This document shows positions 44,607 to 53,351 of a stretch of 64,000 nt of DNA, in pieces. The translations under genes were made by a program, and so were the position numbers. The notes under the pieces are model-generated. The model saw only the letters and a list, made by a program, of their open reading frames with translations. It was not told the DNA's origin and did no database searches. Every line of letters begins with the position of its first letter. Within the stretch, counting starts at the first letter, position 1. This DNA is from Clostridia bacterium (GTDB lineage: Bacteria; Bacillota; Clostridia; Oscillospirales; Acutalibacteraceae), in NCBI GenBank assembly GCA_017410325.1, contig JAFQRA010000010.1:62001-126000 (forward strand). Direction: 5' to 3'.

Positions 44607-45332
44607 TCACCGTATTTCTTTGTTATTTATCACGTTCAGAGGATTCCCATCCAACAGTAAATCTGCATATTCATAGGAATAATTTTCACATATCATTTCG
44701 TGCACCGAAAAAAGGTCGGGAGTTCTGGAATACTGGCTGTGTGCATCACTTGCAACAAAATCGGCCAGTTGATTTTCAAGGAAATATGAAGCCACACGTT
44801 CAGGATAATAGCCAAAGTTTCCTGTAATACTTGAGCTGTTGACCTGGACAAGTGCACCGACAGAGCGAATATCCCTAACAGTTTCAGGGGCTTCACCGAA
44901 AAGAAAATATCGCTCAGGATGAGCAACAATCGGCACATAACCCTCTGCCATTATCATCCGGAGATATTTAAGCATCTCCCGCTCAGACACCGAAAAATCG
45001 AACTCAACAAGAATGTATTTTGAATTATTAAGCGTAATCAACTCATTGTTTTTTATCCGCTCGACAATATTGCCGTAAGCAAATATTTCCTGACCCGGAT
45101 AGACCATTATCGGAATGTTTCGGTTCAGAAGGGCACCATTCAGTTCCTTAATCTTTGCATCAAAATCTGCCGACCAAAAATTCTCAAATGCTCCCGGCAT
45201 ATTGCAGTGCGGTGTTGCGATAATTCCGACCGTTCCCGAACGAATCGCCAGCTCGGCCATTTCAACCGAATCAATCAGGCTTCCCGAGCCGTCATCAACA
45301 CAAGGTAATATATGGCAATGAATATCAAACAC
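44607..45332 (-). CDS. cpsB: CpsB/YwqE-type PHP-domain tyrosine-protein phosphatase
   Basis: A 241-residue PHP-domain metallo-phosphatase. FDIHCHILPCVDDGS, IATPHCNMPG, YVPIVAHPERY and FVASDAHS give the metal-ligand histidines and aspartates in order. It removes phosphate from the tyrosine tail of BY-kinases. The likely start is GTG at 45332, placed six bases from AGGTG; the ATG two codons earlier touches that site. It is the first gene of the capsule locus, about 100 bases from a promoter. Confidence 0.9.
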   Translation of the reverse strand: MFDIHCHILPCVDDGSGSLIDSVEMAELAIRSGTVGIIATPHCNMPGAFENFWSADFDAKIKELNGALLNRNIPIMVYPGQEIFAYGNIVERIKNNELITLNNSKYILVEFDFSVSEREMLKYLRMIMAEGYVPIVAHPERYFLFGEAPETVRDIRSVGALVQVNSSSITGNFGYYPERVASYFLENQLADFVASDAHSQYSRTPDLFSVHEMICENYSYEYADLLLDGNPLNVINNKEIR

Positions 45333-45437
45333 AAGCATCACCTGACATAAAATTTGCACAAAAAAACACTTCCACATATACTTTGTAATTTTATCACAAT
45401 TTGCAGAACAAAGCAACATAAAATATTAAACTTATAA

Positions 45438-45468
45438 ATTATAATTTGGATTTGCTTATAACTTACAA
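45438..45468 (-). promoter_or_regulatory. Candidate main promoter of the capsule locus
   Basis: TATAAT on the minus strand at 45443-45438 with TTGTAA 19 bases before it; the spacer is longer than ideal. A second AT-rich -10-like site (TGTGATAAAAT) lies closer to the gene. Confidence 0.4.
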
Positions 45469-45491
45469 CCGTAACAAAAGCAAATAAAATG

Positions 45492-45519
45492 TCGGTGTAC
45501 GGATTTTTCCGCACACCGA
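45492..45519. terminator. Hairpin downstream of repeat copy 2
   Basis: TCGGTGTACGG pairs with CCGCACACCGA (one mismatch) around a 6-base loop; T-rich on both sides. On the minus strand it ends the oxidoreductase transcript after the repeat. Confidence 0.65.
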
Positions 45520-45547
45520 TTTGTTTTATTTCAGATATTGTCCTTTT

Positions 45548-45655
45548 TCAGCAGCCGCAGTTTTTGTCAAACGACGGGTTGCAGGCGTAGAAATTCTTGC
45601 TGTCGAGCTTATCGGTTGCAAAGCGTAAGCCTTCACCGTTACAATCAAAGTGAAA
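45548..45655 (-). repeat. Coding-type repeat RPT, copy 2
   Basis: Same 35 codons plus TGA as at 15507 and 54268. In this copy an in-frame TAG stands directly before the first repeat codon (TTT), so it cannot be read from upstream in this frame. It differs from copy 3 by four silent third-base changes only. It lies between the oxidoreductase stop and the hairpin at 45492, and marks the right edge of the capsule locus. Confidence 0.85.
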
Positions 45656-45912
45656 CTATGCCAGACCACTCTTTTTTTCTTCTATGCTATAAACTACCTT
45701 TGCTGTTGTACCAACCATACCTTCAGATATTCGGTTTTCACAACAAAAGTTACAGCTGTTTCATATACACTAAAATTCATTATAATTTTGTACTTTAAAC
45801 GCTTCGATAAGCGTTACGAAATTACAAACGGTCATCCACATAAATCCAGACCTTCGATGGCTGCTTATATGATCCGAAACGGCGTTGATATTAAAACAGC
45901 ATTCAAAGCAGC

Positions 45913-47979
45913 TTATATCTTTTTTACGCATTCAAAGGCACTTCGGGTGGCATCGGCAATTCTGCCTACCCTTTCGCCGTCACCGATAAGCCATGCGTTG
46001 ATTCCTGCATTTTTAAGCTCGTTGTAAAGAGCGTTGTCACTCTTTGCGCCGAGGGAAAGAACGACAAAATCGGTCGCAATTTCAGATTTACTGCCGTTTT
46101 TATCCTCCACAACAATTGCGCTTTCCTTAATTTCGGTAAGCTTGCTTGAGGTGAAGAACCTTGCACTTTTTGCTTTAAGTCGGGGCATTATGTCGTTGAC
46201 GTGCTGATGCCATACACCCGGGGCAATTTCATCCGCCATTTCCACAACGGTTACCTCGTTATCCGTTACGGTAAGCAGCTCCGCTGTTTCAAGGCCCGTC
46301 ATACCGCTGCCGATAACGGCAACCTTTTTGTTTTCAAGCACGACGTCACCGTTAAGAATTTCGGTAGTCGTGTAAACGTTTTCACGGTCGTGGCCGTTGA
46401 TGAATCCCGGTTTTGTTGCATAAGCACCCGTTGCACAGATTACGGCGTAAGGCTTGGCCTTTTCAACAAGCTCCCTGGTAATTTCCGTATTCATCATAAA
46501 CTCTACGCCAAGCTTACTGCAGGCTGTATAAAGGTCCTCAATACACCAGTAAAGCTTATCCTTATGCGGCGGTTTAACGGCAAGGTCAACCTGTCCGCCG
46601 AGTTTATCGCTTTTTTCGGCAACCGTAACGCAAAAGCCGCGCTTTGCAAGAAGCTCTGCGGCAGTAAGACCTGCAGGACCTGAGCCGACAACAAGAACCT
46701 TTCTGCCATTACCGTCGTTTTTCAGCTCGTATTTTTCACTGCCGACAAAGGGGTTTACCGCACAGTAGCCGTGGTCGCCTATGTAAGCGTTGTTCTGCAT
46801 ACTTTCTATACAGTAAAGGCAACAGATACAGCGCTTTATATCCTCGGGGTGTCCGCTTTGTGCCTTGCTTGCCCAATAGGGGTCGGCAATATGCGGCCTG
46901 CCGAGTGAAACCATATCCTGCACGCCTTCATTAAGCTGCTGTTCAGCCTGCTCGGGGCTGCGGATAAGGTTTGCGGCAATAACGGGTATGCTGACCGCAT
47001 CCTTGACAGCCTTGGCCATATATTTTCTCCAGCCGCATTCAAACGAAACGGGCTCAAGCCAGTAGTTAAATGCATCATAAGAAGCAGAGGAAACGTCAAT
47101 AGCATCAACGCCTGCTTTTTCAAGGCGCTTTGCCATTTCAACGCCCTCGTTAAGTCCGTAGCCCTTGCCTTCTTTGCCTATCATAGAATAGCACTCGTCA
47201 ACGGTAAGACGTACGATAATCGGGAAATCCCTACCGCATTTTTCACGTATGCCTTCAATAATTTCGAGAATAAATCTCATTCTGTTTTCAAGGCTTCCGC
47301 CGTATTCGTCCGTGCGCTTGTTTGTGTTGGGCGATAAAAACTGCTGAAGCAGATATCCGTGGGAAGCGTGAAGCTGAACGCCGTCACAGCCTGCCTTCTT
47401 TACTCTTTCGGCAGCAGCAATAAAATCGGCAATAAGCTTCTTGATTTCTCTCTTAGTAAGCGCCCTGTTGTTACCGTCGGAAAAATAGCTGTTTTCACAT
47501 TTTGACGGCGAAACAACTCTGGGTACGATGTGGTGCTTCATCAGAAGCTTGCCTGCAGGTACTACCTTGTAAAGCACGTCCTTGAAAAACGGCAGTGCTT
47601 TGTCGCACGCAATGCTCAGCGGCAAAGTGCCGATAAGCAGGCCCATATTCTGTCTGCCCGGGTGATGAAGCTGAACGAAAAGTTTGGAGCCGTGGGAATG
47701 GATGCGCCTTGCAAACTCCGCCATACCCTCAATCTGGTAATCGTGGCTCATACCGAGCTGTGCAAATGCAGCACCGCCCGTAACGTCGTTTACTCGTGTA
47801 ATTTCCGTTACGATCAGGCCCGTACCGCCCTTTGCCCTTTCTTCGTAATAATCCATAAGCTGTTCAGTTGTACAGCCGTCAAACTGACCGAAATCCATAA
47901 GCATAGGTGCCATACAGATTCGGTTTTTTATTTCAACGCTACCTATTTTTACAGGCGAAAACAGAGTGGTAAATTCCAT
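45913..47979 (-). CDS. Fe-S flavoenzyme, NADH:flavin oxidoreductase / dienoyl-CoA reductase type
   Basis: A 688-residue protein with three parts: an FMN-binding old-yellow-enzyme barrel (FSPVKIGSVEIKNRICMAPM, HASHGYLLQQFLSP), an Fe-S segment with clustered cysteines (CICCLYC, then GYCAVNP), and FAD/NAD domains (VLVVGSGPAGLTAAELLA and VAVIGSGMTGLETAELL). Relatives reduce enoyl-CoA or unsaturated steroids and aromatics anaerobically. The ATG at 47979 has AAAGGA upstream and follows a good promoter at 48018-48046. The Fe-S cysteine spacing is compressed compared with 2,4-dienoyl-CoA reductase. Substrate unknown. Confidence 0.87.
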   Translation of the reverse strand: MEFTTLFSPVKIGSVEIKNRICMAPMLMDFGQFDGCTTEQLMDYYEERAKGGTGLIVTEITRVNDVTGGAAFAQLGMSHDYQIEGMAEFARRIHSHGSKLFVQLHHPGRQNMGLLIGTLPLSIACDKALPFFKDVLYKVVPAGKLLMKHHIVPRVVSPSKCENSYFSDGNNRALTKREIKKLIADFIAAAERVKKAGCDGVQLHASHGYLLQQFLSPNTNKRTDEYGGSLENRMRFILEIIEGIREKCGRDFPIIVRLTVDECYSMIGKEGKGYGLNEGVEMAKRLEKAGVDAIDVSSASYDAFNYWLEPVSFECGWRKYMAKAVKDAVSIPVIAANLIRSPEQAEQQLNEGVQDMVSLGRPHIADPYWASKAQSGHPEDIKRCICCLYCIESMQNNAYIGDHGYCAVNPFVGSEKYELKNDGNGRKVLVVGSGPAGLTAAELLAKRGFCVTVAEKSDKLGGQVDLAVKPPHKDKLYWCIEDLYTACSKLGVEFMMNTEITRELVEKAKPYAVICATGAYATKPGFINGHDRENVYTTTEILNGDVVLENKKVAVIGSGMTGLETAELLTVTDNEVTVVEMADEIAPGVWHQHVNDIMPRLKAKSARFFTSSKLTEIKESAIVVEDKNGSKSEIATDFVVLSLGAKSDNALYNELKNAGINAWLIGDGERVGRIADATRSAFECVKKI

Positions 47980-48017
47980 AACAGAACATTCCTTTCGGAG
48001 CTTTGATTTATATGTTG

Positions 48018-48046
48018 ATTTTACCACTTTTGCACCACGAATTCAA
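48018..48046 (-). promoter_or_regulatory. Promoter of the flavin oxidoreductase gene
   Basis: TTGAAT, 17 bases, TAAAAT with extended TGG on the minus strand. It lies back to back with the SDR promoter. Confidence 0.6.
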
Positions 48047-48056
48047 CAGCTTTTCA

Positions 48057-48085
48057 TTGACATAAAGGTAAATTTAATCTATCAT
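48057..48085 (+). promoter_or_regulatory. Promoter of the SDR gene
   Basis: TTGACA at 48057-48062, 17 bases, TATCAT at 48080-48085; transcript start near 48092. Confidence 0.6.
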
Positions 48086-48112
48086 AAAAACGTAAAGGAT
48101 GTGAATTTCATT

Positions 48113-48898
48113 ATGATTTCAAATAAGAAAATAGTTCTCACAGGCGCCGACAGCGGAATAGGCTTCGAGGTGCTCAGACTCCTTGCCGCAGAAAAGACAA
48201 ACACTATTCTTGCAGTAGATATCAAGCAGACAAAAATGCATACTCTGTCAGATAATGTTATTCCTTTTGTGTGCGATGTTTCCTCAAAAGAAAACGTTGA
48301 CCTGATTTTTGAAAAAGCCGAAAAAGAGCTCGGTGAAATTGACATTTTCTATGCCAACGCAGGCTATCCCTATTACGAGCTTATGGACTATACCGATTGG
48401 GACAGAACAGCAAGAATGTTTGAAACAAACGTGTATTCTCCCATTTATTCTTATCAGAAATATGTAAAGCATCTGAACGGCAGAAACGGTCACTATGCCA
48501 TAACAGTTTCGGCAATCGGCAAAATGGCTATGCCCGGCTTCACTACATACTCCGCATCAAAATTCGCAATGGAAGGTTTCCAGCAGGGCATCCGCTTTGA
48601 GCTTCCGAAAAACGTGAAACTCACCTGCCTCTACCCGATTGCAACTGACACAAATTTCTTTGCGGCTGCAAACGAGGTTGAGTTTGAGCGGCCCTTCCCT
48701 GTTCAGAGCCCTGCCGTTGTTGCAAAGAAAATGGTAAAGGGAATTGAAAAGGGTAAAAAGAGCGTTAACCCGAGCTTCCTCTTTACACTCTCGGGCGTGC
48801 TTTTTGCCGTACTTCCCCCTGTTAAAAAGGTTTACCTTGCGCTTGAAAAAGGCAAGCTGAAAAGATTTGTTGCAAAAATCGGAAAACACGTAGATTAA
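48113..48898 (+). CDS. Short-chain dehydrogenase/reductase
   Basis: A 261-residue classical SDR. VLTGADSGIGFEVLRLLA is the cofactor loop, FYANAGYPYY the NAG motif, and YSASKFAMEGFQQGI holds the YxxxK catalytic pair. A C-terminal hydrophobic stretch (PSFLFTLSGVLFAVLPPVKK) suggests membrane contact. The ATG at 48113 is 13 bases from AAAGGA, a long spacing; a GTG at 48101 is too close to it. It diverges from the flavin oxidoreductase, and both may act on one lipid-like or steroid-like substrate, which is inference. Confidence 0.87.
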   Translation: MISNKKIVLTGADSGIGFEVLRLLAAEKTNTILAVDIKQTKMHTLSDNVIPFVCDVSSKENVDLIFEKAEKELGEIDIFYANAGYPYYELMDYTDWDRTARMFETNVYSPIYSYQKYVKHLNGRNGHYAITVSAIGKMAMPGFTTYSASKFAMEGFQQGIRFELPKNVKLTCLYPIATDTNFFAAANEVEFERPFPVQSPAVVAKKMVKGIEKGKKSVNPSFLFTLSGVLFAVLPPVKKVYLALEKGKLKRFVAKIGKHVD

Positions 48899-48905
48899 AA
48901 CATCA

Positions 48906-48932
48906 AGCCGTCTGTAATCAGGCGGCTCTTTT
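48906..48932 (+). terminator. Terminator after the SDR gene
   Basis: AGCCGTCTG pairs with CAGGCGGCT (one G-U) around TAAT, followed by CTTTT. Confidence 0.7.
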
Positions 48933-48981
48933 GGTATAATGAGATACAAATAAAACTTGTTTGTTTATGTCTATTATGTAA

Positions 48982-49010
48982 TTGAAAACTTTGATTAATA
49001 CTGTTATAAT
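48982..49010 (+). promoter_or_regulatory. Promoter of the CooC/dehydratase operon
   Basis: TTGAAA at 48982-48987, exactly 17 bases, TATAAT at 49005-49010. The leader is about 30 bases. Confidence 0.7.
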
Positions 49011-49046
49011 GTATTTATTAATATCCTAAGTGGGAGTGAAATAATT

Positions 49047-49814
49047 TTGAAAGAAAACGCAACAATTATAGCTCTTTCAGGTAAAGGCGGCGTAGGTAAA
49101 ACCTCGATTTCCGCCGCAATAGTAAAACTTCTTGTCCAGGCTTACCCCGACAAAAAAATACTTGCAATCGATGCTGACCCTGCAGTAGGTCTTTCAACCG
49201 CGCTCGGTATTGACGTGAAGATGACTATTGACGATATCCGCAAGGAAATTGTCGAAACCGTTGAGGACGGTCAGACAAAGGCTGCCATTGAGCTTTTGGG
49301 CGATGCAAGATATAAAATATTCGACGCTCTCGTTGAAACAGACGGTTTTGCATTTATTGCCGTCGGCAGACCCGAAAGTGCAGGCTGTTACTGCAGAATC
49401 AATTCCTATCTCAAGGAAGTTATCAGTATTCTTTCAAACGAATTTGACTATGTTGTTATTGACGGTGAGGCAGGAATTGAGCAAATTAACCGCCGTGTTA
49501 TGGAAAAAGTCACTCACCTTCTGCTCATCACGGATGCAAGCAAAAAAGGTACGCAGGTTATTTCCACAATCAAGAGTGTTGCTGACGAGCTTGTGATGTA
49601 CAAAAAAATCGGTGCAATCGTCAACCGTATTCCCGACGAAAGCGTTATTCCCCATATAGACACAAATGGTATACCTGTTTTGTCATATATTCCTACTGAT
49701 TCAAATCTTGCAATCTACGATATTGAAGGCAAAAACATAACAAAGTTACCAGACGATTCAAACGTTGTTGAAGGAGCCAGAAAAGCTCTTGTTGAAATGG
49801 AGATTATGAAGTGA
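49047..49814 (+). CDS. CooC/MinD-type ATPase
   Basis: A 255-residue P-loop ATPase of the SIMIBI class. IALSGKGGVGKTSISAAIV is the deviant Walker A, AIDADPAVGLSTALG Walker A', and VVIDGEAGIEQINRR Walker B. GRPESAGCYCRINSYLKEV carries the C-x-C pair used by CooC dimers for metal handling in CO dehydrogenase maturation. The start is TTG at 49047 with GGGAG about ten bases before. It heads an operon with dehydratase, activator and an acetyl-CoA-synthase-like protein; no CO dehydrogenase lies in the window. A metal- or electron-donor maturation role is likely. Confidence 0.85.
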   Translation: MKENATIIALSGKGGVGKTSISAAIVKLLVQAYPDKKILAIDADPAVGLSTALGIDVKMTIDDIRKEIVETVEDGQTKAAIELLGDARYKIFDALVETDGFAFIAVGRPESAGCYCRINSYLKEVISILSNEFDYVVIDGEAGIEQINRRVMEKVTHLLLITDASKKGTQVISTIKSVADELVMYKKIGAIVNRIPDESVIPHIDTNGIPVLSYIPTDSNLAIYDIEGKNITKLPDDSNVVEGARKALVEMEIMK

Positions 49815-51016
49815 GAGATTTAAAACATCTTTATGAATTTGAAAACCTGCTTCAGGAAGCAAACAACGCACTTGTTCAGCAGGCAAAAAGCGAAGGCGGC
49901 ATAGCACTCGGCTACACCTGCTACCACATTCCCGAAGTTTTGCTCAACTGCGGCAGCTGCTTTTCCGTGAGACTGCGTGCACCTCGCACAGGCTCAATGG
50001 ATATCGCAACCTACTATATGAGCAACTTCCTTTGCGGATATTCAAAGGCTATTCTTGAAAGAGCAATAGAGGGCGGATACAATTTTCTTAATGCACTTCT
50101 TGCAAGCGAAACCTGCTCTGAAATGAACAGGGCCGCCGAACATTTCGAACTGCTAAACCTGGTTGAAAACGATAAGATCTTTTTGACATTTCTTGATATG
50201 CCGTTCAAAATTGCCGACCATACGGTAAAACATTATGTTACACAGACGAGGAACAAAATTCTCAACAAAATGGCTGAAGTGTACGGTGTTGACACTTCAG
50301 ATGAAGCACTTTTAAAGGCTGTCGAAGAACATAACGAAGTATGTCGGATTATGAAAGAAATCGGTGAATACCGCAAAGAGGATAATCCGAGAATAACAGG
50401 TTACGAATACCACATACTAAGCCTTATTACATACTGTTGCCCCAAGGCCCTTATTCTGCCAAAACTGCGTGAAACTGCAGAAGAGCTTAAAACACGTGAA
50501 CCTGATGTGAAAAAGAACTTCAGGGCTAAAATCGTTGTTGTCGGTTCCGAAATGGATGATCCGGAATTCACCGCACTTATTGAAGACAGCGGTGCACTTG
50601 TTGTGGCTGACAGATACTGCTTCGGCACTATGCCCGGCAGAGAAGAAATAATAATAAAACCGGACGAGGATGTGCTCACACAGATTTGTATGCACTATCT
50701 CAAAACCAGCCAATGTCCGAGATATATGAGCCACGAAAAGGTTCAGGAACGCAGGGACTATGTAAAGCACCTTGTTGACGAATATCACGCAGACGGTGTT
50801 ATGTACGAACAGCTTAAATTCTGCGAATACTGGGGCTACGAAAGAGCACTTGCATCTTATGTTATGAGTAACGATTACGGTGTACCCACAGCCGCAGTTG
50901 ACAGGCAGTACACCGCTTCTGCATCGGGTCAGCTGCGAACCCGTGTTCAGGCTTTTGTTGAAAGCCTTGAAATCAAGAAAATCCAGAAGGAAAGGCAGGC
51001 AAAGAACAATGGCTGA
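49811..51016 (+). CDS. 2-hydroxyacyl-CoA dehydratase family protein, shorter subunit
   Basis: A 401-residue protein of the HgdB/FldC/BcrC family. GYTCYHIPEVLLNCGSC and MSNFLCGYSKAILE near the N-terminus and a CPKALILPKL stretch in the middle give the scattered Fe-S cysteines; DGVMYEQLKFCEYWGYE is the typical C-terminal block. Family members bind an Fe-S cluster and, after one-electron activation, dehydrate 2-hydroxyacyl-CoA or reduce other substrates. The GTG start overlaps the CooC stop by four bases. Confidence 0.85.
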   Translation: MRDLKHLYEFENLLQEANNALVQQAKSEGGIALGYTCYHIPEVLLNCGSCFSVRLRAPRTGSMDIATYYMSNFLCGYSKAILERAIEGGYNFLNALLASETCSEMNRAAEHFELLNLVENDKIFLTFLDMPFKIADHTVKHYVTQTRNKILNKMAEVYGVDTSDEALLKAVEEHNEVCRIMKEIGEYRKEDNPRITGYEYHILSLITYCCPKALILPKLRETAEELKTREPDVKKNFRAKIVVVGSEMDDPEFTALIEDSGALVVADRYCFGTMPGREEIIIKPDEDVLTQICMHYLKTSQCPRYMSHEKVQERRDYVKHLVDEYHADGVMYEQLKFCEYWGYERALASYVMSNDYGVPTAAVDRQYTASASGQLRTRVQAFVESLEIKKIQKERQAKNNG

Positions 51017-52541
51017 CCTTGGAAAGCTTTATTCGCAAGACCGTAAAGCTGTTCTTAAGCACAGGGAATGGCGCGGTTTCAAGGACACGATGTACGACTA
51101 CTACCGCTGGCTTGTAACCTGGAAAGATATGATAGTTATGGTACTCAAAGCACCCATTTCAACTGTCAGAGGCTTGTGGAAATACCGTTGGATGGCGTCT
51201 TACCTTTCAACTCCTTCGTTTATTGACAGACACACCGCAGGCTTAAGAGGTACGCACCTTCGCATTGTTCACCTGCACTTTAATATGATAGTCAAGCACG
51301 CAACGGGACTTATTCACACATCCTTTGTTGCAGACGAAAAAATCAATCCGAACAACAAGCTTTCAAAGAAAATAGTTCTTACGGATGAAATTATTCCAAA
51401 TGAAATTTTCTCGGGCTTTCCGAATCTGACGGTTGTGCCACTTCAGACTATTCCGATTTTCCTCACATCAATGGTTGACCAGCAGATTACTCCGCCTTAC
51501 CTTGAAGTTACGGAAAGCTTCGGTGTGCCTGCCGATGTATGTCCCCTTCCCAGTGCGGAGGCAGGTGTTGCGATTGATGACGATTACCCGAAAATGGGCT
51601 GCTGTATGGTTGCAACAAATATGCCGTGCGACGGCTCAGTTATGAACTCAACCTTCCTTGACAGAAGATTGAATCTTCCCGTTCACCTTTTCAACATTCC
51701 GCTTCGCTATAACGACGAGGATGTGCAGGAATATGCAGTTGAAGAAGTCAAAGAGCTTATTAAGTTTATCGAGAATCATACGGGCGAAAAGTTTGACTGG
51801 GATGTATTCTTCAAAGCCCTTGAAACCTCCAACGAACAGCTTGAATACGAGCTTGAAAAATGGGATATAAACAAAACAAAATATCCACAGATGACGGGTG
51901 CTGCTTTCTGGCTTTACAGAATTTATTATTTCAACCTTTCAGGCGGTGTTGACAAGCGTTTCCTCAAGGTTGATAAAAAAGTCAACAAGCTTATGCTTAA
52001 AGGTTACGAGAAAAAAGAAGCCGTTTCAAAAGAAATGCGCCACCGTGCAGTTGTATGGAGCTGTCCTGCAAACTACTACACAAGCTTTGCGAACTGGCTC
52101 GAAAACTGCTGGGGTATGAACGTTGTTATGGATATGGAAACGATGATTTCCTATATCAAGTATGACACAAGAGACAAAGAACAGGCTCTTAAAGATGTTG
52201 CAAAAACATATCAGCGTTCAATTATGCGTAAGCACACAAAGGGCGGCTACAGAAACGTTGTTGACGAGCTGTGGAGAATAGTTGAAGAATACGATGCCGA
52301 TACGGTTATTATGTATGACCAGATTTCATGCAAAGGCATGGACGGTCTTGCAGGCATCTTTGATGACCAGGCAAGGGAAAGAAACGTCAACTTCATTTGG
52401 GTAAAGCAGGACCTTATGAACCCCAGAACAATTTCAAGACGAGATATGCGTGAGCAGGTCAACAAATATATGCAAACCGTTCTTCAGGAGGAGCCGCTCG
52501 ACCCCTCACTTGTTGATTTTGAAGACGACTTAGCTTGGTAA
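51009..52541 (+). CDS. 2-hydroxyacyl-CoA dehydratase family protein, longer subunit
   Basis: A 510-residue relative of the previous protein, with an N-terminal extension of about 100 residues. PADVCPLPSAEAGVA, KMGCCMVATNMPCDGS and VVWSCPANYYTSFANWLEN contain the candidate cluster cysteines, and ADTVIMYDQISCKGMDG the C-terminal block. The ATG at 51009 overlaps the end of the upstream gene. Unusually, no CoA-transferase or acyl-CoA dehydrogenase is nearby, so this may be a double-cubane or other non-classical member. Substrate unknown. Confidence 0.82.
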   Translation: MADLGKLYSQDRKAVLKHREWRGFKDTMYDYYRWLVTWKDMIVMVLKAPISTVRGLWKYRWMASYLSTPSFIDRHTAGLRGTHLRIVHLHFNMIVKHATGLIHTSFVADEKINPNNKLSKKIVLTDEIIPNEIFSGFPNLTVVPLQTIPIFLTSMVDQQITPPYLEVTESFGVPADVCPLPSAEAGVAIDDDYPKMGCCMVATNMPCDGSVMNSTFLDRRLNLPVHLFNIPLRYNDEDVQEYAVEEVKELIKFIENHTGEKFDWDVFFKALETSNEQLEYELEKWDINKTKYPQMTGAAFWLYRIYYFNLSGGVDKRFLKVDKKVNKLMLKGYEKKEAVSKEMRHRAVVWSCPANYYTSFANWLENCWGMNVVMDMETMISYIKYDTRDKEQALKDVAKTYQRSIMRKHTKGGYRNVVDELWRIVEEYDADTVIMYDQISCKGMDGLAGIFDDQARERNVNFIWVKQDLMNPRTISRRDMREQVNKYMQTVLQEEPLDPSLVDFEDDLAW

Positions 52542-52555
52542 AGGAGAAAGTTATT

Positions 52556-53350
52556 ATGAAATATTTCGGCGGATGTGACGTCGGCTCAACATACACAAAA
52601 TGCATTATTCTTGATGAAAACGGCAAAATCGTTGCCAATGTCACAAACAGAAGCAAAATCAACCCCGTTGCAAGTGCTGAAATAGCACTTTCTGACGCTG
52701 TTGCACAGGTAGAAGGACTTAATTCGGCAGAAGAGCTTACCTACCTTATCGGTACGGGCTACGGCAGAAACAAGGTTCCCTTTGCCGATGAAAACATTTC
52801 GGAAATCAGCTGTCACGCAATGGGTGTTCACGTTACCAATCCCGATGTAAAGGCTATTATCGATATCGGCGGTCAGGACGTCAAAGGTATTTCAATTGAC
52901 ACCGACGGCACAGTCAAAAACTTTGCAATGAACGATAAGTGTGCTGCAGGTACAGGCAGATTTTATGAGGCTATGGCAAACGCATTTGAAATGACTCTGC
53001 CCGAGTTTTCCAAGCTTTCGCTTGAGGCTAAAAACACTATTCCGATTACTGCACAGTGCACCGTTTTTGCTGAAAGCGAGGTTATCTCACTTGTCGGTGA
53101 AGGCAAGCCGATGGATGAAATTGCGGCAGGTATTCAGCTTGCAGTTGCCAAAAGATGCTTTGTTATGGCTAAAAAAGCAGGTGCAACAGACAGCATAACC
53201 CTCACAGGCGGCTGCGCAAAGAATGACGGACTCAAGAAGGCCATTGAAAAGGTGCTTAAAATTAAGGTGGTTGAGCTTTCAACAGACCCGCAGCTTATGG
53301 GTGCACTCGGTGCGGCTGAATATGCACGCCAGAAGGGACTGGATAAATAA
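52556..53350 (+). CDS. Activator ATPase of 2-hydroxyacyl-CoA dehydratase
   Basis: A 264-residue ASKHA ATPase. GGCDVGSTYTKCIIL is phosphate-1, IGTGYGRNKVPFAD follows, IIDIGGQDVKG is phosphate-2, and NDKCAAGTGRF with AQCTVFAESEV gives the two cysteines that hold one [4Fe-4S] cluster between two monomers. It passes an electron to the dehydratase at the cost of ATP. AAAGGAG stands nine bases before the ATG at 52556. Confidence 0.93.
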   Translation: MKYFGGCDVGSTYTKCIILDENGKIVANVTNRSKINPVASAEIALSDAVAQVEGLNSAEELTYLIGTGYGRNKVPFADENISEISCHAMGVHVTNPDVKAIIDIGGQDVKGISIDTDGTVKNFAMNDKCAAGTGRFYEAMANAFEMTLPEFSKLSLEAKNTIPITAQCTVFAESEVISLVGEGKPMDEIAAGIQLAVAKRCFVMAKKAGATDSITLTGGCAKNDGLKKAIEKVLKIKVVELSTDPQLMGALGAAEYARQKGLDK

Positions 53351-53351
53351 T

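Larger units (their letters stand above)
45333..45912. other. 580-bp intergenic region at the right edge of the capsule locus
   Basis: Contains the capsule promoter (45438-45468), a hairpin (45492-45519), repeat copy 2 (45548-45655) and about 250 bases without a supported gene. On the plus strand 45783-45920 reads as an open, protein-like stretch (KRFDKRYEITNGHPHK, MAAYMIRNGVDIKTAFKAAY) that may be a gene remnant. Confidence 0.55.

Noticed and set aside
45650-46027. Plus-strand open frame of 125 codons
   Set aside because: Its second half is antisense to the oxidoreductase gene and its start overlaps repeat copy 2. Only the middle part is mentioned, as a possible remnant.
48101-48112. GTG at 48101 as the SDR start
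   Set aside because: The AAAGGA site would be only one base away; the ATG at 48113 is the better, though not ideal, choice.
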